Shown here: positions 53,278-63,236 of the stretch, piece by piece
Layout of the letters: every line of letters begins with the position of its first letter
How positions within the stretch are numbered: position 1 is the stretch's first letter
Assembly: GCF_002934325.1 (NCBI RefSeq)
Contig: NZ_PTIV01000024.1
Span: 1 to 64,000 of the forward strand
Length of the DNA stretch: 64,000 nt
Direction of reading: 5' to 3'
Source of the DNA: Marinobacter persicus
GTDB taxonomy: Bacteria; Pseudomonadota; Gammaproteobacteria; Pseudomonadales; Oleiphilaceae
Notes under the pieces: generated by a model
Seen by the model: only the letters and a program-made list of their open reading frames with translations
The model's database searches: none
Told to the model about the DNA's origin: nothing
Made by a program: the position numbers and the translations under genes

Positions 53278-53299
53278 CAGCGGGCGTTTGCGCCCGCTG
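53278..53299. terminator. Hairpin between acyl-CoA synthetase and fdxA
   Basis: CAGCGGGCG and CGCCCGCTG form a perfect nine-base stem with a TTTG loop, four bases after the synthetase stop and 22 bases beyond the convergent fdxA stop. There is no T-run, but position suggests a shared transcript end. Confidence 0.55.
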
Positions 53300-53321
53300 C
53301 GCGAAGGGCGGTGCCCGGAAC

Positions 53322-53645
53322 TTAGCGCTCCAGGTACTGCAGCTTGTCCGGCTTGCCGTCCCACTCTTCGGCATCCGGCAGCGGATCTTTCTTTTCGGTG
53401 ATGTTCGGCCACTTGCCTGCCAGATCGGCGTTGATCTCGATAAACGGCTCCTGGCCGGCCGGCAGTTCGTCTTCCGAGAAGATCGCTTCGGCGGGGCATT
53501 CCGGCTCGCACAGGGCGCAGTCAATGCACTCGTCCGGGTCGATTACCAGAAAGTTCGGGCCTTCGTAGAAGCAGTCTACCGGGCAGACTTCCACACAGTC
53601 GGTGTATTTACACTTGATGCAGTTATCAGTAACGATAAAGGCCAT
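53322..53645 (-). CDS. fdxA: Seven-iron ferredoxin FdxA
   Basis: A 107-residue ferredoxin. [18 protein letters not shown] and [17 protein letters not shown] supply the ligands for a 3Fe-4S and a 4Fe-4S cluster, followed by a long C-terminal extension typical of FdxA. The ATG at 53645 is chosen over an upstream extension by family length. Often found next to mutS in gammaproteobacteria, as here. Confidence 0.95.
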   Translation of the reverse strand: MAFIVTDNCIKCKYTDCVEVCPVDCFYEGPNFLVIDPDECIDCALCEPECPAEAIFSEDELPAGQEPFIEINADLAGKWPNITEKKDPLPDAEEWDGKPDKLQYLER

Positions 53646-53805
53646 AGTCAGATCCCTGGTCGTGGAGTAATCGGTCTCATCAGGAGCCTGTTGAAGCAGG
53701 TCCAGTTCTAATTGGGTGCGCGATATTGTAGGGAGCGACCCGCACTGCCGCAAGCTTTGGCTCGCTATATCCTTATTGCCTGGGTCAATTTTCTGCCAGT
53801 TTCTT

Positions 53806-56433
53806 TTAACCTTCCAGTTTTTCCTTGAGCTCGTACAGCTGGTTCAGGGCTTCCCGGGGCGTCAGTCCGTCCAGGTCCAGCTCCCGCAAGCGCTCTTCCA
53901 CCACGCTGGGTTCCATGCTCGCAAACATGTCTCCCTGCATCACGGATTCCCTGGCGGTTGGTTGTGCTTTGGCCTTGGCCACCGGTTGCTCGGTTGGTGT
54001 TGGCGCGGTGGGCGCCGTCGGCCGCTCTTCGCCCTCGAGTTGCGCCAGCTGGTTTTTTGCGTTGGCGATCACGCCCTGGGGCACACCGGCCAGCTTGGCC
54101 ACCTGCAACCCGTAACTCTGGCTGGCGGGGCCGTCGTGGACGTTGTGCAGGAACACGATGGAATCGTCGTGTTCGGTGGCGGTCAGGTGCACGTTCACCG
54201 CGTGCTCCAGATCTTCGGCCAGTTGAGTCAGCTCGAAGTAATGGGTGGCGAACAGGGTGTAGCAGCGAGTCTGTTTGGCCAGGTGTTCGGCCGTGGCCCA
54301 AGCCAGGGACAGGCCGTCGAAGGTGCTGGTGCCCCGGCCCACTTCGTCCATCAACACCAGGCTGTGTTCCGTGGCGTTGTGCAGGATGTTGGCGGTTTCG
54401 GTCATTTCCACCATGAAGGTGGAGCGGCCACCGGCGATGTCATCGGACGAGCCCATGCGGGTGAAAATGCGGTCCACCGGGCCCAGCACGGCGCGGTCGG
54501 CGGGCACGAAACTGCCGGTATAGGCTAGCAGGGCAATCAGTGCGGCCTGGCGCATGTAGGTGGATTTACCGCCCATGTTGGGGCCGGTGATCACCAGCAT
54601 GCGGCGCTTGTTGTCCATCAGCAGGTTGTTGGGCACAAACGGTTCGCTCAATAGCTGTTCCACCACGGGATGGCGACTTTCCTCCACGTTGAAGCCGGGC
54701 TGGTCGGTGAATTCCGGCGCGGTGAAGCGCAGGCTGGTGGCGCGCTCGGCAAAGTTGCTCAGCACGTCCAGTTCGGCCAGGGCCTGGGCGGCGTCCTGCA
54801 GGGGCGCGAGCTGCTCGGCCACGGCTTCCAGCACGTCATCGTACAGGCCCTTTTCCCGGGCCAGGGCCCGGCTTTTCGCGCTCAGGGCCTTGTCCTCGAA
54901 TTCTTTCAGTTCCGGCGTAATGAAACGCTCGGCATTTTTCAGGGTCTGGCGGCGGATGTAGTCCACCGGTGCTTGGTCAGACTGGGCGCGGCTGATTTCA
55001 ATGTAATAGCCGTGTACCCGGTTGTAGCCCACTTTCAGGGTCGAGATGCCGGTGCGTTCGCGCTCCCGGGTTTCCACGTCCAGCAGGAACTGGCCGGCGT
55101 TTTCGCTGATGTTGCGCAGATCGTCCAACTCTTCATCAAAGCCTTCGGCAATCACACCGCCATCGCGTACCACCACGGGTGGGTTTTCAATGATGGCCCG
55201 TTCCAGCAGATCGGCCAGCTCCGGGTACTCGCCCACGGTAGTGGCCAGTTTCACCACGTGATGGGAGTTGACGGGCTTCAGAGCACCCTGAAGCTCCGGC
55301 AGGGCCTGGAAGGCATCGCGCAGGCGGGCCAGATCCCGGGGGCGGGCTGAGCGCAGGGCCACCCGGGACAGGATGCGTTCGATGTCGCCGACCTTCTTCA
55401 GCAGATCGTGCACCGGTTCGTAGTGGAAACCGTCCAGCAGGGCGGAGACCGCTTGCTGGCGGTGTTTCACCGTTTCCACGTCCCGCAGCGGTCGGTTCAG
55501 CCAGCGGCGCAATTCCCGCGCACCCATGGCGGTGGCGGTGCGGTCCATCACCCAGGCCAGGGTGTGCTGGGTGCCGCCCATCAGGTTGGTGTCGATTTCC
55601 AGGTTGCGGCGGCTGGTGGCATCCAGGATCACCGCGTCCTCACGCCGTTCGCGGCTCAGCTTGCGAATGTGGGGCAGGGCGGTGCGCTGGGTTTCCCGGG
55701 CGTACTGCAGCAGGCAGCCGGCGGCGCAAATGGCCAGGTGCAGGTCTTCGCAGCCGAAGCCGGTCAGGTCTTTGACCTGCAGTTGCTGGGTAATGATGCG
55801 GTGCGCCGAATCTTCCTCGAACAGCCAGGGGCCCTGACGGCGAACGCCGGTGAAGCCTTCCAGGATCTCGCCGTAGGGAAAGTCCTCGCTGATCAGGATT
55901 TCCGCCGGGCGCAGGCGCTGAAGTTCGCCCTGCAGAGCCTCCAGCCCAGCCAGTTCGGACACGGCAAACCGGCCGCTGGAAATGTCCAGCGAAGCGATAC
56001 CGAAGCTTTCCTTGTGACTGAAAATAGCCGCCAGCAGGTTATCGCGCCGGTCTTCCAGGAATGCCTCGTCACTCAGCGTACCCGGCGTGACAATGCGCAC
56101 CACCTTGCGCTCCACCGGCCCCTTGCTGGTGGCCGGATCGCCAATCTGCTCGCAAATGGCCAGGGAATGGCCACCTCGCACCAGCCGGGCGATGTAGTTT
56201 TCCGCCGAATGGTAGGGGATGCCTGCCATGGGAATCGGATTGCCGCCGGACTGGCCTCGCGCGGTGAGGGTGATGTCCAGCAACTCCGCCGCCTTCTTGG
56301 CATCTTCGTAGAACAGCTCGTAGAAATCCCCCATGCGGTAGAACACCAGCTCGTTGGGATGCTCGCCCTTGATCTTCAGGTACTGCTGCATCATGGGGGT
56401 GTGTTTGGGCTGTTCGGTCTGGGGTGCTGGCAT
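53806..56433 (-). CDS. mutS: DNA mismatch-repair protein MutS
   Basis: An 875-residue MutS. The mismatch-reading Phe-x-Glu lies near the N-terminus in [16 protein letters not shown]. The Walker [14 protein letters not shown] and Walker [16 protein letters not shown] are intact, and a C-terminal tetramerisation tail is present ([20 protein letters not shown]). Length compares with 853 in E. coli; the extra residues lie in the Pro/Thr/Gln-rich linker near 805-830. It ends about 160 bases before fdxA's start. Confidence 0.96.
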   Translation of the reverse strand: MPAPQTEQPKHTPMMQQYLKIKGEHPNELVFYRMGDFYELFYEDAKKAAELLDITLTARGQSGGNPIPMAGIPYHSAENYIARLVRGGHSLAICEQIGDPATSKGPVERKVVRIVTPGTLSDEAFLEDRRDNLLAAIFSHKESFGIASLDISSGRFAVSELAGLEALQGELQRLRPAEILISEDFPYGEILEGFTGVRRQGPWLFEEDSAHRIITQQLQVKDLTGFGCEDLHLAICAAGCLLQYARETQRTALPHIRKLSRERREDAVILDATSRRNLEIDTNLMGGTQHTLAWVMDRTATAMGARELRRWLNRPLRDVETVKHRQQAVSALLDGFHYEPVHDLLKKVGDIERILSRVALRSARPRDLARLRDAFQALPELQGALKPVNSHHVVKLATTVGEYPELADLLERAIIENPPVVVRDGGVIAEGFDEELDDLRNISENAGQFLLDVETRERERTGISTLKVGYNRVHGYYIEISRAQSDQAPVDYIRRQTLKNAERFITPELKEFEDKALSAKSRALAREKGLYDDVLEAVAEQLAPLQDAAQALAELDVLSNFAERATSLRFTAPEFTDQPGFNVEESRHPVVEQLLSEPFVPNNLLMDNKRRMLVITGPNMGGKSTYMRQAALIALLAYTGSFVPADRAVLGPVDRIFTRMGSSDDIAGGRSTFMVEMTETANILHNATEHSLVLMDEVGRGTSTFDGLSLAWATAEHLAKQTRCYTLFATHYFELTQLAEDLEHAVNVHLTATEHDDSIVFLHNVHDGPASQSYGLQVAKLAGVPQGVIANAKNQLAQLEGEERPTAPTAPTPTEQPVAKAKAQPTARESVMQGDMFASMEPSVVEERLRELDLDGLTPREALNQLYELKEKLEG

Positions 56434-56559
56434 GGACTGGTCCGGTTGATGTTGCCGTTGGATAAAGCCGCGATTGTAAGAAAATACCGGCTGCGATGAA
56501 ACGTAAAAGCTCCGTTGATTCGGTACGGATTCATTGCAACCTAGGGAAATCTAAAACCA

Positions 56560-56588
56560 AAAGCCAGGGAGCCGCTCCCTGGCTTTTT
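56560..56588. terminator. Rho-independent terminator, probably bidirectional
   Basis: AAGCCAGGGAGC and GCTCCCTGGCTT form a near-perfect stem (56561-56584) with T-runs on the plus strand and TTTTGGTTTT on the minus strand. It lies 22 bases after the autotransporter stop and upstream of mutS. Confidence 0.85.
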
Positions 56589-56609
56589 TACTTTTTAACA
56601 GCTCGACGA

Positions 56610-58613
56610 TCAGAAAGCCCAGCGTAACTTCAGGGACACACTCTGGCTCAGATAGTCAGAACGATACTCCGCGTCATAACTGGCACTCAGTTCCGCACCA
56701 GCCTCAAGAACATGGGTCAGTCCAAAACCACCGGTGGCAATCCAGGGGTTGGGGTCAATCCCGTCTGTTGTGAACTGGGCACTGGGAGCGCCAGCGTAGC
56801 TCGATGTAATGCTGGCCTGTTCATTCAGCACGTCGTAGCCCAGGCCCAGGTTCACTCCAAGCTCGGTTGACTGGCTGATAGAATGGGACAACTGCCCTTC
56901 CACACCCACTACCAGGGCTTCGGTGGTGTTGCTGTCGACATCCAGGTTAAGCAGCCCCGCCCCGGTTTCACGATAGGACTCATCGCGAATCCAGGTATAG
57001 TCTGTCTTCAGGCCCGCTGTCGCGCGATTGGCGCTATTCAGGTCATAGCTGCGGGAAAGCCCAAGCCCCAGATGCGCGGTGTAGCTGTCGTAATCGGCAT
57101 CCGCCTTGGTACTGTTGAACTGGATGGTGCGCTCACCCTCGTTGCGGTTCTGGCCAAAGTCGACCTGGAAGGTCACGTCCGTGTCATTACCCAGATTATG
57201 GGAGCCGTAACCGATTAACTGGTAGCTATCGACATCCAGTTTATGGGGAGACGTATTTGAGTTGCCGTCCACGCGCGTATTGGCATAGGCAAAAGCAACA
57301 CCAACCCGGGTCTGCTGCCCAAATGAGCCGTCAAGGCCAAGGACCAGGCCGCCGGTGTCAGCGTCGTAACCGGAAACACCATTACGGTCATCCTGCTCGG
57401 TGCGGGTACCAAAGGGCTTGATCCAGAAATATTTATCCTGGAGCAAGGCATCACCGGAATTAAGGCCGGTGCCAGTGGATCGACCCAGAACAACACGTTG
57501 GCGGGCTTTCACCGCCCCGTTGATACCATAAAGGGCGCTCCGAGCTGCCATAAAACCGCCCCCCGTCAGCAGAGGGAGTGTTTGAGAAGCCGCTTCGGAG
57601 ACCTGCTGAGTTGAGCTCAAGTTGGCAGCGGTGAACAATTGAAGGAGCTCTGGTGTCTCATCGATAACTCGAGCGCCAGAAAAGGCCGGCGAGTTCTTCA
57701 ATGCCTGTGTGGATTCAAGAACACTGAACCCAGATACGTTATCAGCAACGGCTGCGGCGATATCAGAACCAAAAATATAATAGTAGGTATAAGTAATTGA
57801 GCCGTCAGCGTTAATTGTCGGGCTGTAATACGCGATACCTATCGCGTTATCACCATTACCTGCATCGGCTCCAGCATAGTAATCCTCCGGATCCGTACTC
57901 CAAGGTAGGGCAGTAATACCTGTATTGACGCTTGATTCAGCGGCCGAATACAGCCCAATCACGTATTTACTGGCCAGCGCTTCAGCATAAACCAGATTCT
58001 TCGCCGAAACGTCGCCGTTCCCCCGAATGTTATTCGTAGAACTGCTATCACCCGAGGCTGCCCGAGCATCTGGATCCATATAGCGGGCAAAGTAGACGTC
58101 CGTCAGGCTTTCTGCTGCTTTGATCGTGGTCGTAAGTTTGACCCGCTTATCCGACTCGTTGAAGCCGACTGTGTTCACAATATCAAAAAGTTTGGTCCCG
58201 CCATCTGAATAGGACCCTGACCAGGAGACGCCTTGATAGGAACCACTTGATGCATCGGAGAGAGACCCGGTTAACCTGGTATACGAGCTGGCGTTGTTGC
58301 TGCTCACAGAATACGTCGTGCCGCCAGAAGTTGCCTTGACGGTAAAGCCTTCAAACGCAGTGCCGGGAGTCAAATAATCGTAGGAAGTGTTGAAATTGCC
58401 GCTGCCCGTATTGTCATACAGGATGCCAGGTGAGGCAGCATCCCCTGAACCAAGGGTGCCATAATCATTTGTCCCGATTCTGATGTAATCACCGGTCAAT
58501 GCAATCGGTGCTGCCCATGCCGGCACTGCACATACCATGGATATCGCCGTGACCAGAGCCTTCTGTTGAAAAGCCCTTTTCACATCCGCTGTGTTAACTC
58601 GTACTTTGCCCAT
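56610..58613 (-). CDS. Autotransporter with C-terminal beta-barrel
   Basis: A 667-residue protein. A signal peptide (about 15-35, ending AWA), a short Ser/Thr/Gly-rich passenger (about 36-370), a linker, and an autotransporter barrel (about 395-667) whose last residue is Phe after Leu-Arg-Trp-Ala, as needed for BAM recognition. The passenger has no recognised enzyme motif; its alternating pattern suggests a beta-rich surface domain. A ribosome site (AGGTGAT) precedes the ATG, and the neighbouring short secreted fragment ends seven bases upstream. Confidence 0.85.
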   Translation of the reverse strand: MGKVRVNTADVKRAFQQKALVTAISMVCAVPAWAAPIALTGDYIRIGTNDYGTLGSGDAASPGILYDNTGSGNFNTSYDYLTPGTAFEGFTVKATSGGTTYSVSSNNASSYTRLTGSLSDASSGSYQGVSWSGSYSDGGTKLFDIVNTVGFNESDKRVKLTTTIKAAESLTDVYFARYMDPDARAASGDSSSTNNIRGNGDVSAKNLVYAEALASKYVIGLYSAAESSVNTGITALPWSTDPEDYYAGADAGNGDNAIGIAYYSPTINADGSITYTYYYIFGSDIAAAVADNVSGFSVLESTQALKNSPAFSGARVIDETPELLQLFTAANLSSTQQVSEAASQTLPLLTGGGFMAARSALYGINGAVKARQRVVLGRSTGTGLNSGDALLQDKYFWIKPFGTRTEQDDRNGVSGYDADTGGLVLGLDGSFGQQTRVGVAFAYANTRVDGNSNTSPHKLDVDSYQLIGYGSHNLGNDTDVTFQVDFGQNRNEGERTIQFNSTKADADYDSYTAHLGLGLSRSYDLNSANRATAGLKTDYTWIRDESYRETGAGLLNLDVDSNTTEALVVGVEGQLSHSISQSTELGVNLGLGYDVLNEQASITSSYAGAPSAQFTTDGIDPNPWIATGGFGLTHVLEAGAELSASYDAEYRSDYLSQSVSLKLRWAF

Positions 58614-58619
58614 GCTTGA

Positions 58620-59072
58620 TCACCTAATTTCCCTAATATTTGTTGGAATAGAGGATGCGTTTGAGTGCATCAGAATGCCGTTGCCAGCCACCATGGGAGA
58701 GGTCACTGAATCATCGTATCCCAGAATGTCACCGTTGTTGATCAGGCTTATCAAGGATGAGTCGTACTCCGGTAAAGGGGCGCCAGAACCAGCTGTGCCG
58801 AAGGCTACTGCCCCGTAATCTGCCTGGCCAGTAAGGCCATTTCCGGCCAGTGTCACATTGTTGTCGACAGTGAGGGTGTCTGCCGCGACATTATTAATCC
58901 GTACGGCGAAATCGTTTCCTGCGCAATCAGCGGTGGCTGTATATGTTTCGCCAGCGGTCATGTCTTTTTGGCATGCCGCTGATACGTTGGCGGAGCCTGC
59001 GCCAAGAATGGAGGTAATTGCGATAGAGAGGGCGCTCAATCGAAAATAGGTGTGAGTAGGTTTAGTTGGCAT
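58620..59072 (-). pseudogene. Secreted autotransporter-like N-terminal fragment
   Basis: A 150-residue frame with a signal peptide (about 10-33, ending VSA), then beta-solenoid-like sequence (FAVRINNVAADTLTVDNNVT, LISLINNGDILGYDD, VAGNGILMHSN) that resembles the start of large autotransporter passengers and stops abruptly at TNIREIR. It has no barrel. It may be the surviving start of a larger autotransporter whose remainder was deleted, or a small secreted protein translated together with the following gene. I cannot distinguish these. Confidence 0.5.
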
Positions 59073-59244
59073 TTTTAGTTCCGTTTTATTGGTATTAATA
59101 TTTTAAGGTTCTGGTATTCATGCTGGGTGATTTGGTTTTATCGATCCTGACTTTTTAAATCCGGTGCATGCGTATGAGCGCAAGTTTTAATTGGATGCGG
59201 TAAATTACCGCTGCAAAAATTGGCTAAATGGGGCGCAGGCAAAA

Positions 59245-60099
59245 GTGATTAGAAGATGGCCAGTAAGGGTTTGTGTTTTGCTCATTCTTATTGGGGCAGT
59301 GACCAGCTGTACGCAGCTGCCCAGCAACGCTCAACGAACTCTCACTGCCGAGGAGCTGGTTCGTGCCCATCAATGGCACCGGATGACCCTCGATGCGGGT
59401 CACTTCTTGCTCAGGGCTTATGGTCCGGAGCCTGTTGCCGAAGCCTCCACTCTGACGGTTTATCTTGAAGGCGATGGCCTGGCATGGGTTACCCGCTCTC
59501 GCCCATCGACTGATCCGACTCCGGTTCGGCCCATGGCCTTGCAGTTGGCGTTGGCCGATGCGGACCCGAAAGTGGTGTACCTCGCGCGGCCTTGCCAATA
59601 TGTGACGAGTTCTGCTTGTGGACCTGAATACTGGCTGGAGAAGCGATTCTCCCCAGAAATCATTGCAGCTACCGGCGCGGCGCTGGATGCGCTTAAAGAG
59701 CGTTATAACGCGGCCAACCTGTTGTTGGTGGGGTACTCGGGCGGGGGCGCTGTGGCCACCCTTCTGGCGGCCGAGCGTGACGACGTGATTGGGTTGGTTA
59801 CCGTCGCGGGCAACCTTGATCACGAGTTCTGGACCAGTTTTCACGAAATATCTCCCCTCAGCGGATCCCTGAATCCTACAGACCGTGCCATGGACCTTGT
59901 AAATACGCCGCAGTGGCACTTTACTGGCGCCAGCGATGCGATTGTGCCGCCAGAGGTGGCGAATGCTTACGTTAGGCAACTTCCCGACGCTACTCTGGTC
60001 AATCTCATAACAAAGCCCGGTTATGACCACCGGTGTTGTTGGGAGAGTTCCTGGCCTGCGTTGATCAGTCCGATCAGGAAGGCATTGGGACGACCATGA
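59245..60099 (+). CDS. Putative alpha/beta hydrolase lipoprotein
   Basis: A 284-residue protein with a signal peptide whose lipobox is VTSC. The catalytic elbow LLLVGYSGGGAVATLLAAE carries Ser; a following GASDAIVPPE supplies Asp and PGYDHRCCWE His. It was seen with no close named relative. The GTG at 59245 puts Arg-Arg and the hydrophobic stretch directly at the N-terminus; a TTG at 59191 would add 18 polar residues. Probably an envelope lipase or esterase. Confidence 0.75.
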   Translation: MIRRWPVRVCVLLILIGAVTSCTQLPSNAQRTLTAEELVRAHQWHRMTLDAGHFLLRAYGPEPVAEASTLTVYLEGDGLAWVTRSRPSTDPTPVRPMALQLALADADPKVVYLARPCQYVTSSACGPEYWLEKRFSPEIIAATGAALDALKERYNAANLLLVGYSGGGAVATLLAAERDDVIGLVTVAGNLDHEFWTSFHEISPLSGSLNPTDRAMDLVNTPQWHFTGASDAIVPPEVANAYVRQLPDATLVNLITKPGYDHRCCWESSWPALISPIRKALGRP

Positions 60100-60231
60100 A
60101 CGGGCGCGACTCTTCGGGCCCGGTCCAGTCCCACGCCTGCAGCTCTTTTGGAGGGTAATGTGCGTGATGTTTTGGAGAGATGTCAGTCACAAAACTCACA
60201 AACCTCTCGGCATCCAGCCTATTTCTGGAAT

Positions 60232-60951
60232 TTATTCTTTGATCGGGTCCACAAAAACCAGGCCCTTGCCGAATATTGAGCGTAGCGGCAGGCTGATGTT
60301 GTGTTGGCGGGCTTTTTTGCGCAGACGGCTGAGGATGACGTCAATGCGGTGGGGGTCTGGGTTTTCATCGTACTTGAACATCAGGTCCAGTAAGGCTTCT
60401 TTGGAGAAGACTTCGCTGGCAGACCGGCCAAGTATTCTGAGTAGCTCGTATTCCTGGGGGGATAGTTGCATGGTCTCGCCGCCTGGTGTGGTGAGACATT
60501 GCCGGCTGGCAAGCAGGCGCCAGTGGTCGCTACCAGCGTTTTCTGAGTAGTGTGCTATTCCGGTGTCGTCTCTTTCATGCTGTATCCGTTGCCAAAGGGC
60601 CTGTATTGCCGACGCCAGCTCAGAGAAGTTAACCGGTTTAACGAGGTACAGGTCCGCGCCAAGGTTGAGCCCGCGTATCCGGTCGGGCTGCTGGCCGCGA
60701 GCAGTGACTATGATCACTCCGAATTTGCCCACACCAGTGAGGTATTCGATCACCTCAAAACCATCTTCGCCGGGCAATCCCAGATCAACCAGCACAATGT
60801 CGGCGGGGTTTCGGTGAAGCCTTTTCCAGAAGCTTTCTGCACTGTCTGCCCCCCAAACGGTATGGCCCCGGTGTTGGAGAAAAAATGTCAGCTCCTCCCG
60901 GAGGTCATCGTTGTCTTCAATGATTGCGACGGTGGGCTGTTGGGACATCAT
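60232..60951 (-). CDS. OmpR-type response regulator
   Basis: A 239-residue regulator: receiver with VAIIEDNDDLREELTFFLQH, phospho-acceptor in VLVDLGLPGEDGFEV, then a winged helix (LSPQEYELLRILGRSASEVF, IDVILSRLRKKARQH). The start could be either of the tandem ATGs (60951 or 60948) or a GTG at 60963. It follows the 7TMR-type kinase gene on the same strand after about 30 bases, forming a two-component system. Confidence 0.9.
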   Translation of the reverse strand: MMSQQPTVAIIEDNDDLREELTFFLQHRGHTVWGADSAESFWKRLHRNPADIVLVDLGLPGEDGFEVIEYLTGVGKFGVIIVTARGQQPDRIRGLNLGADLYLVKPVNFSELASAIQALWQRIQHERDDTGIAHYSENAGSDHWRLLASRQCLTTPGGETMQLSPQEYELLRILGRSASEVFSKEALLDLMFKYDENPDPHRIDVILSRLRKKARQHNISLPLRSIFGKGLVFVDPIKE

Positions 60952-60983
60952 TGATTCATGCACCCTTTTTTACGTTCCCTGTT

Positions 60984-62909
60984 TCAAAGAAAAAAGGCAA
61001 AACAGCTGCCTTCCGACGAACTGCTGAGTAGTTTCAGATCACCCTCGTGGGCGCGGGCAATCTGCCGTGCTACATACAGGCCGAGACCCGCACCCCGATT
61101 GCTATGTGTGCCACGGCGATAGCGTTCGAAAATCTGTTCGGCGTTTTCTTCATCGATTCCCGGGCCCTGGTCGCAAATGCTGACAGCAATTCGGCCATCG
61201 CGCCTGCTGCAGTCCACCTGGATGGTTCCACCCGCCGAGTGTTTGACGGCATTATCGATGACGTTGGAAAAGGCAATCCGCATCAGGGCGGTATCGATTA
61301 TAGCGGTGCATTGCGAGTCCGGAAACTGATCGGACGGCTGCCCCTCAGTGCTTAGTATGAGCTTGTGAGTATCGGTAAGCTCTACCAGGGCTGCCGCCGA
61401 CTCAATCACTTCGAACAGGTTGGCGGGCTGCGGATCCAGGTACAGGTTGTCCGCTGCCAACCGCGCATCGGCGAGGCAATTGTCAGTGAGTTGTACCAGT
61501 CGGTCTGTCGCTCTTTGAATCTTGTTGTAGCGTGGGGTTCGGTCCTGATTGTCCGACTCCAGATACCGCAGGTTCTCGAGGCTGCCTGAAATGACTGCCA
61601 GCGGGGTGCGGAATTCATGGGACACCATGCCCATAAACTGGCGTTGGTGGAAGCTGGCGTCCCGCTCGGCTTTGAGTTCGCTGGCAAGCTGGTGTTTTTC
61701 CAGTTCCTCCAGTTTTTTCTCCCGGACTCGGTACACCGCGATCGACATCACCAGCAGCATATTCACCAGTAATGCGTACTGCCAGATAACGTAGATTTCG
61801 GTTTTGAACGGTATCCAGCCAAAGGCGGAAAACAGCCCGAGCAAGCTGCCTGTGATGCAGGTGAGTGGACTCAAACCCAGCAAGAGGGTTGAAGGTCGGT
61901 AGCGGTCCAGGTGCCAGACGTAAAATACCGACCCGATAAAGATGAGTGAGGTGGGCAGGTAAAAGAGCGCCTGGATTTTTACAGCCAGTCCATACAGATC
62001 CAGTGGGATCAATACCATGAGCAAGAGGGTTATGGCGCCAATCGTCATCGTGATTCGATACGCCCAGGGTAGGTGGCGTTTCATGTCGACGGTCTCAACG
62101 CACAGCCAGAGCAGGAGCACGTAGGAGGTCAGGGTCAGCGCACTGGTCAGGTAATGCTGTAGAGGCACGCCCAAGCTGGGCATTAACCAGTTGATGTAAC
62201 CCTGTATGCTGGCAACAAATACGTACGTCACCGAGAAGGCTGCGACTGACCAGAGCAGGCGGCCGCCAAGAACCACGGCTAGTATGATAGCCAGTATGCT
62301 GGAGATGGTGACCAGACCGAAGTAGAAACTCCAGAACGATGTGGTTGCTGTGGCATGGTTCAGGAATTTGTCGGGTTGCCACAGGGTGGCCTGCAGTATG
62401 GTTGTGCTGCTGCTTTGGACCCTGATGATCGCTTCGTAACCGTTCTGGTGCTCCGGTGGCGGAACGATGAATACCGGATTCCGGTAATCAATATCCGATT
62501 GGCCAAGCCGTAAATCGCCGGTTTGTTTCAGCGTCCAGGATTGCGTGGAACCCTTTGGGCGATAGTAAAGGCGGATGTCGTCGATAAAATTGGGGCCCAG
62601 TTCAAGCCAACGTGCCTGGCCGTCAAAAAGAGCCGGCGGGAGTTCAAATTTGAGCCAGAAGGTGTCCGGTACATAGCCCTGTGAGAGCGTAGTGGTTTCT
62701 GTGGCTGGTGTGCTCTCAAGTGCTTGGGCAGCTTGTTCCACAGTCAGGCGGCTATGAGTGTCTTTAATAACGCTGTAAGGAATGTCAGGGCCCAGCATTC
62801 GGGGCTTGGTATCTGCTGCCGTGCTATGAGTTGGCAGGAAAAGAACAAGGAAAAACAGGAGCCATCCCTTTATTGGCCTGCGTGTTTGCACTGGTAATAT
62901 TGCCTGCAC
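60984..62909 (-). CDS. 7TMR-DISM sensor histidine kinase
   Basis: A 641-residue kinase. Signal peptide, then a 7TMR-DISMED2 extracellular domain (about 40-190, with WLELGPNFIDDIRLYYRP), seven membrane helices (about 200-400), and a kinase core with MGMVSHEFRTPLAVISGSL (H-box), FSNVIDNAVKHSAGGTI (N-box), SICDQGPGIDEENAEQIFER (G1) and GAGLGLYVARQIA (G2). The DISMED2 domain is thought to bind carbohydrates or related ligands. GTG start after AAAGGAG. Confidence 0.92.
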   Translation of the reverse strand: MQAILPVQTRRPIKGWLLFFLVLFLPTHSTAADTKPRMLGPDIPYSVIKDTHSRLTVEQAAQALESTPATETTTLSQGYVPDTFWLKFELPPALFDGQARWLELGPNFIDDIRLYYRPKGSTQSWTLKQTGDLRLGQSDIDYRNPVFIVPPPEHQNGYEAIIRVQSSSTTILQATLWQPDKFLNHATATTSFWSFYFGLVTISSILAIILAVVLGGRLLWSVAAFSVTYVFVASIQGYINWLMPSLGVPLQHYLTSALTLTSYVLLLWLCVETVDMKRHLPWAYRITMTIGAITLLLMVLIPLDLYGLAVKIQALFYLPTSLIFIGSVFYVWHLDRYRPSTLLLGLSPLTCITGSLLGLFSAFGWIPFKTEIYVIWQYALLVNMLLVMSIAVYRVREKKLEELEKHQLASELKAERDASFHQRQFMGMVSHEFRTPLAVISGSLENLRYLESDNQDRTPRYNKIQRATDRLVQLTDNCLADARLAADNLYLDPQPANLFEVIESAAALVELTDTHKLILSTEGQPSDQFPDSQCTAIIDTALMRIAFSNVIDNAVKHSAGGTIQVDCSRRDGRIAVSICDQGPGIDEENAEQIFERYRRGTHSNRGAGLGLYVARQIARAHEGDLKLLSSSSEGSCFAFFL

Positions 62910-63040
62910 GCAGACACTCCTTTGTTGGCGTTTGGGCCGGAAGCTTCGATGGCTGTGACGGCTAGGCTGTCAGCCTGCCGGGTTTCTGGTGTCGCAATTG
63001 TACGTGAATGTCGTTTGCCTGCGTAGTTACATTGCGGGCT

Positions 63041-63071
63041 CCCAACATAGGAGAGGGTCCCTTATGTTGGG
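63041..63071. repeat. Hairpin in the gap before the IS30 transposase
   Basis: CCCAACATA and TATGTTGGG form a perfect nine-base stem with a 13-base loop. It lies in the 327-base region (62910-63236) between the kinase and the IS30 transposase, in which I see no gene. It may mark an old element boundary; the IS30 end was not located with confidence. Confidence 0.45.
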
Positions 63072-63236
63072 CTTCAACTAGCTCAAAACTGGACGTGTTA
63101 GCCTGGATGAGGTTTGATCGCCCACCTTGTTATCGTGAATTCAGATAATAACTGCAGCACTTTGGCGTAACCAGGTAGAGGCGGGAGGGCCGTCGCCGGT
63201 ACCCTCACGGGCTTTACCGACCAAAGTGAAGCAGTG

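Noticed and set aside
55408..56499. A 363-residue plus-strand frame across the N-terminal part of mutS
   Set aside because: Shadow of mutS, which is complete with all motifs on the minus strand.
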